From NCBI RefSeq assembly GCF_029946505.1, contig NZ_JARZHG010000010.1:186001-250000 (forward strand): a DNA stretch of 64,000 nt, in the 5' to 3' direction. Numbering within the stretch: position 1 is the stretch's first letter; each line of letters opens with the position of its first letter. This document shows positions 61,574-64,000 of the stretch, one piece after another. Below the pieces are notes generated by a model. It saw only the letters and a list, made by a program, of their open reading frames with translations, ran no database searches and was not told where the DNA came from. The DNA is from Polyangium sp. y55x31. GTDB taxonomy: Bacteria; Myxococcota_A; Polyangia; Polyangiales; Polyangiaceae. Made by a program: the position numbers and the translations under genes.

Positions 61574-61943
61574 GCCCCCGGTCGCAGGCGGGCGTAGCGC
61601 CGGGGTTTCACCCCGGACCCGACCAGGGGTTGTCCACCCCTGGACCCGGACCAGCGCAAGCGCTGGACCCGGGGTCGATGAACTGCGCGATGCGCAGTTC
61701 ATCGAACAGGTCAGGTCAAGACCAAGGACGACCCTGCCCACCAGGACCGGGGCGGCTGAGGGGGCATCGCTGCTGTCTCGATGGGCAACGTCGTTCGTGG
61801 TCTTGCCACGGGCCCGTCGTAGAAACTGCGCATCGCGCAGTTTCTACGCCTTCGGTCCAGGCCGTGCCTGGTCCGGGGTGCAGGGGGCGGACAGCCCCCT
61901 GCTGGGGTACGGGGCAACGCCCCGCTCCGCTCCGCGCCCCCTC
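61574..61943. repeat. Intergenic array of hairpins (REP-like), no gene seen
   Basis: This 370-base gap between convergent genes holds no convincing ORF but at least seven perfect inverted repeats. They include CCGGGGT/ACCCCGG, CCAGGGGT/ACCCCTGG, CCAGCGC/GCGCTGG, CCAGGC/GCCTGG and CAGGGGGC/GCCCCCTG. Two larger ones, at 61675-61705 and 61818-61848, have 14-bp stems. Those two share the core AACTGCGC-NNN-GCGCAGTT with different flanks. They could act as bidirectional terminators, but number and similarity suggest a dispersed repeat family. Confidence 0.8.
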
Positions 61944-63149
61944 TCAGCGATGTGCTGGCGCCGTCGGCGCTGCCTTCGGCGGGTGCGGGCTGTCGCCCGA
62001 CAGAAGCGACAGACCGGCCACGATGGTCCCGATCCCGAGCAGGGCGAGCAGGACGATGAGCAGCGCCGAGCTCTTGCGGGATTCTTCTGGCGCGACCGTG
62101 ACGGGCAGGACCTCCGGCGGGCGCATGGCCGCATCGCGCACCTCGGCTGGGATGCGATCGGAGATCTCCTTGAGCGAGGAGAGCTTCGGCCGGCGCATCG
62201 AGCCTGTGGTCGTGGTCGAACCGAGCGGCCGCGATCCGGGCGATGAGCCGCGCTGCGTGACGAGTGGGAACGAGGTGCGGCTCGTGCGCTCCTCGCCTTC
62301 GACGGCGAGCGCGCGCTCGAACTCGTCGGCGAGCTCCTTGGTTGCGGAGAATCGTGCTGTCGGGTCGCGCTGGAGGGCCTTGGCGAAGAAGGAGTCGACA
62401 GTGCTCGGCAGGCCGGGCACGAGCGAGGTGACCGGATCGAAACGGCCCTCTTCGATGGCGTTGCCGAAGCCTTCGAGGTTTGCGCCGCTGAAGGGGACGC
62501 GGCCGCTGAGCGCGTAATATGCGAGCACTGCGAGGGCCCAGAGGTCGGCGCGGAAATCCACGTCCTTCTGGCCGAAGATCTGCTCTGGGCTCATGAACTC
62601 GGGCGAGATCATGTGCGTCGCGTCGCTCGTGGTCCGGCCCATCGAGGAGATGCCTGCGCGGACCGACAGGCCGAGGTCGAGGACCTTCGCCTCGAATTCG
62701 CCGTTCTCGCCTTCGGTCAGGAAGACGTTGCCGGGCTTCAAGTTCCGGTGGACGAGGCCGAGGAGGTGCGCTTTGCCGAGGCCCTTGGCGAGCTGCGAGA
62801 CGAGGCGCACGGCATCTTTCGGGGACATCGGGCCGGTCCGTGCGATGCGGCTGCCGAGGTCTTCCCCTTCGAGCAGCTCCATCACGAGGTACGGCATGCC
62901 TGTGCGCGTGAGGCCGTGCTCGAGGATCTGCGCGACGTGTGGGCTCTTGATCTGCCGCGCGGCGACGTCCGCCTCGCGCTGGAAGCGGTGGAGCGGCGAG
63001 GAGTTGCGCGACAAGGCGCGCCCCATGAGCTTGACGGCGACTTCCTTGCCGAGGCCCACGTGCTCGGCGACCCAAACCTGGGATTTGCCCTCCTGCCCGA
63101 GGTGCCTCGAGAGCCGCAGTTTGGGAGTGATCTGGTCTCCTTCCAACAT
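61944..63149 (-). CDS. Ser/Thr kinase-like protein, probable pseudokinase, tail-anchored
   Basis: 401 residues. The kinase fold is clear (Lys40 in EVAVKLM, MELLEGEDLG, SPEFMSPEQIFG, DLWALAVLAYYALSG) but key residues are changed. The catalytic loop is HRNLKPGN with Asn136 for the catalytic Asp, the metal motif is DLG, and the glycine loop is GQEGKSQVW. It probably does not phosphorylate and acts as a binding or scaffold module. A Ser/Thr/Pro-rich linker leads to a C-terminal membrane segment (ALLIVLLALLGIGTIVAGL). Confidence 0.85.
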   Translation of the reverse strand: MLEGDQITPKLRLSRHLGQEGKSQVWVAEHVGLGKEVAVKLMGRALSRNSSPLHRFQREADVAARQIKSPHVAQILEHGLTRTGMPYLVMELLEGEDLGSRIARTGPMSPKDAVRLVSQLAKGLGKAHLLGLVHRNLKPGNVFLTEGENGEFEAKVLDLGLSVRAGISSMGRTTSDATHMISPEFMSPEQIFGQKDVDFRADLWALAVLAYYALSGRVPFSGANLEGFGNAIEEGRFDPVTSLVPGLPSTVDSFFAKALQRDPTARFSATKELADEFERALAVEGEERTSRTSFPLVTQRGSSPGSRPLGSTTTTGSMRRPKLSSLKEISDRIPAEVRDAAMRPPEVLPVTVAPEESRKSSALLIVLLALLGIGTIVAGLSLLSGDSPHPPKAAPTAPAHR

Positions 63150-63276
63150 CTCGCTTCCGTGGCGCGGTCCCCGCGACGTCGGGCACGCCGACGCACGGAG
63201 AGGGCTCTCTCACTCGCTCGACGTTACATCACGCAGCGGGCCCAAAGTAAAGAAGCGCGCCCGGGCGCCTTCGGTT

Positions 63277-63999
63277 TCAAGGGGCGGGCAAGGACACGTC
63301 GGCAGGCGCCACCCCCGCGGCGACCGCCGGATAATTGGCGCTTTTTGTGCGGCCGGCGCGTTGCGTCGTGAAAAGCAATGTGTGGCCAGGGCGCACGAGG
63401 ACGCAGGGTTCGTGCGGTCCGAGTGAGCTGCCGCTGCCGAACACGGGGCTCACGGCGCGCTCGAGGGGCATGGCGCTGCCCGGGTCGAACCGCGCAGCGA
63501 GGCCCACGACGGCCCGGCCGAGCGTGTCCCGGGCGGCGTAATACACGCGCAGGATGGGGCGGCCCTCGGACGATCGGACGAGCACGGGCGCGGGCGCGCC
63601 GAGCCAGGCGCCATCGTAGGGAGGCTCGGCCCCCTCCCCGGCCGGCGCGGGCGTGAGCGCGGGGCCGTCGCCGACGCGGGTCCAGGTGATGCCGTCGTCG
63701 GAGCGCGCTTCGCCGATCCGCGCGGCGTCGCCGGGCCCCGGGACCTCGTAAAAGAGCCGGAACGAGCCGTCGTCGAGCACGACCACGCCCGGGCTGCGCG
63801 GCACGGCGCCGGCTTCCCAGCCGGACGCGTCGGGGCCGAGGACGGGACCGGGGATCCGCGCGAAGACGCCGCCGTCGAGGCTCCGCGCGAGGCCGATGCC
63901 ACCGGCGGCGGCGTAGTACAGGTAGACCTCGTCGCCCACGCGGACGACCGACGGCGCGCCGACGGTACCGCCTTCCCACGGCGCTTCGGGCGTGAGGAC
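63277..63999 (-). CDS. Beta-propeller glycosidase-like protein (5'-truncated)
   Basis: The frame runs off the right edge, so the start is missing; about 240 C-terminal residues are visible. Repeated strand motifs (VGDEVYLYYAAAGGIGLARS, DDGSFRLFYEVPGPGDAARI, EARSDDGITWTRV, ILRVYYAARDTLGRAV) show the blades of a five-bladed propeller like the GH43/GH130-type or sialidase-like families. A secreted or lipoprotein form is likely but the N-terminus is not available. It lies 127 bases upstream of the pseudokinase on the same strand. Confidence 0.65.
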   Translation of the reverse strand, partial: VLTPEAPWEGGTVGAPSVVRVGDEVYLYYAAAGGIGLARSLDGGVFARIPGPVLGPDASGWEAGAVPRSPGVVVLDDGSFRLFYEVPGPGDAARIGEARSDDGITWTRVGDGPALTPAPAGEGAEPPYDGAWLGAPAPVLVRSSEGRPILRVYYAARDTLGRAVVGLAARFDPGSAMPLERAVSPVFGSGSSLGPHEPCVLVRPGHTLLFTTQRAGRTKSANYPAVAAGVAPADVSLPAP

Positions 64000-64000
64000 G

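Noticed and set aside
1-64000. tRNA, rRNA, insertion sequences or prophage integrase
   Set aside because: No cloverleaf, rRNA or transposase/integrase motif was recognised in genes or gaps; the phage-like genes form an eCIS without capsid, terminase or integrase.

Overview
The window is high-GC, densely coded DNA with the habits of a myxobacterium of the Polyangiales/Sorangiineae type. These include several Ser/Thr protein kinases, short lipoproteins with Thr/Gly-rich linkers, -24/-12 (sigma-54-like) promoter matches, TPR and CHAT proteins, and hairpin-rich intergenic repeats. This placement is inference; no rRNA or tRNA gene was seen.

Layout. 1-9.4 kb: a truncated esterase, a small membrane protein, two Ser/Thr kinases (one with a long TPR-like tail) and four secreted or lipid-anchored proteins. 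9.5-24.0 kb (+ strand): ten closely packed genes behind a near-consensus sigma-54 promoter. They are four uncharacterised cytoplasmic proteins, a lipoprotein, a subtilisin-like protease without a signal peptide, a 75-residue protein, a CHAT protease fused to a P-loop NTPase, a 1721-residue STAND-type NTPase whose C-terminal CHAT-like domain has lost its catalytic residues and holds a peptidoglycan-binding module, and a HEVGH metallopeptidase. I know of no described system with this composition. 24.0-27.4 kb: two divergent peptidoglycan-directed enzymes.

27.4-50.8 kb (- strand): a full extracellular contractile injection system (eCIS, Afp/PVC-like). Read 5' to 3' it encodes a PAAR-like DUF4280 protein, a DUF4255 cap protein, a conserved accessory protein, one sheath, two tubes, a DUF5908 small protein, a LysM tube-base protein, a spike, a gp25-like protein, two baseplate J-like proteins, a 1007-residue protein with 11-residue repeats, a tape-measure protein and an AAA+ ATPase. 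The last two genes are a DUF4157 protein ending in a BMT5/DUF2431-like methyltransferase domain (candidate cargo toxin) and a SUKH-like protein (candidate immunity protein). A sigma-54-like site lies just upstream of the first gene.

51-64 kb: an alpha-carbonic anhydrase lipoprotein, a TPR-CHAT protein with intact His/Cys, a GAF protein, a Kup potassium transporter, a sugar-phosphate/glycosyltransferase run (SIS isomerase, HAD phosphatase, transaldolase-like, methyltransferase-GT2 fusion), a hairpin-rich intergenic segment, a pseudokinase (HRN instead of HRD) and a truncated beta-propeller glycosidase-like protein.

The two most interesting units are the CHAT/STAND/multi-protease operon and the eCIS with its effector/immunity pair. 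Both are linked to peptidoglycan modules and both have candidate sigma-54 promoters, so co-regulation is a testable idea.
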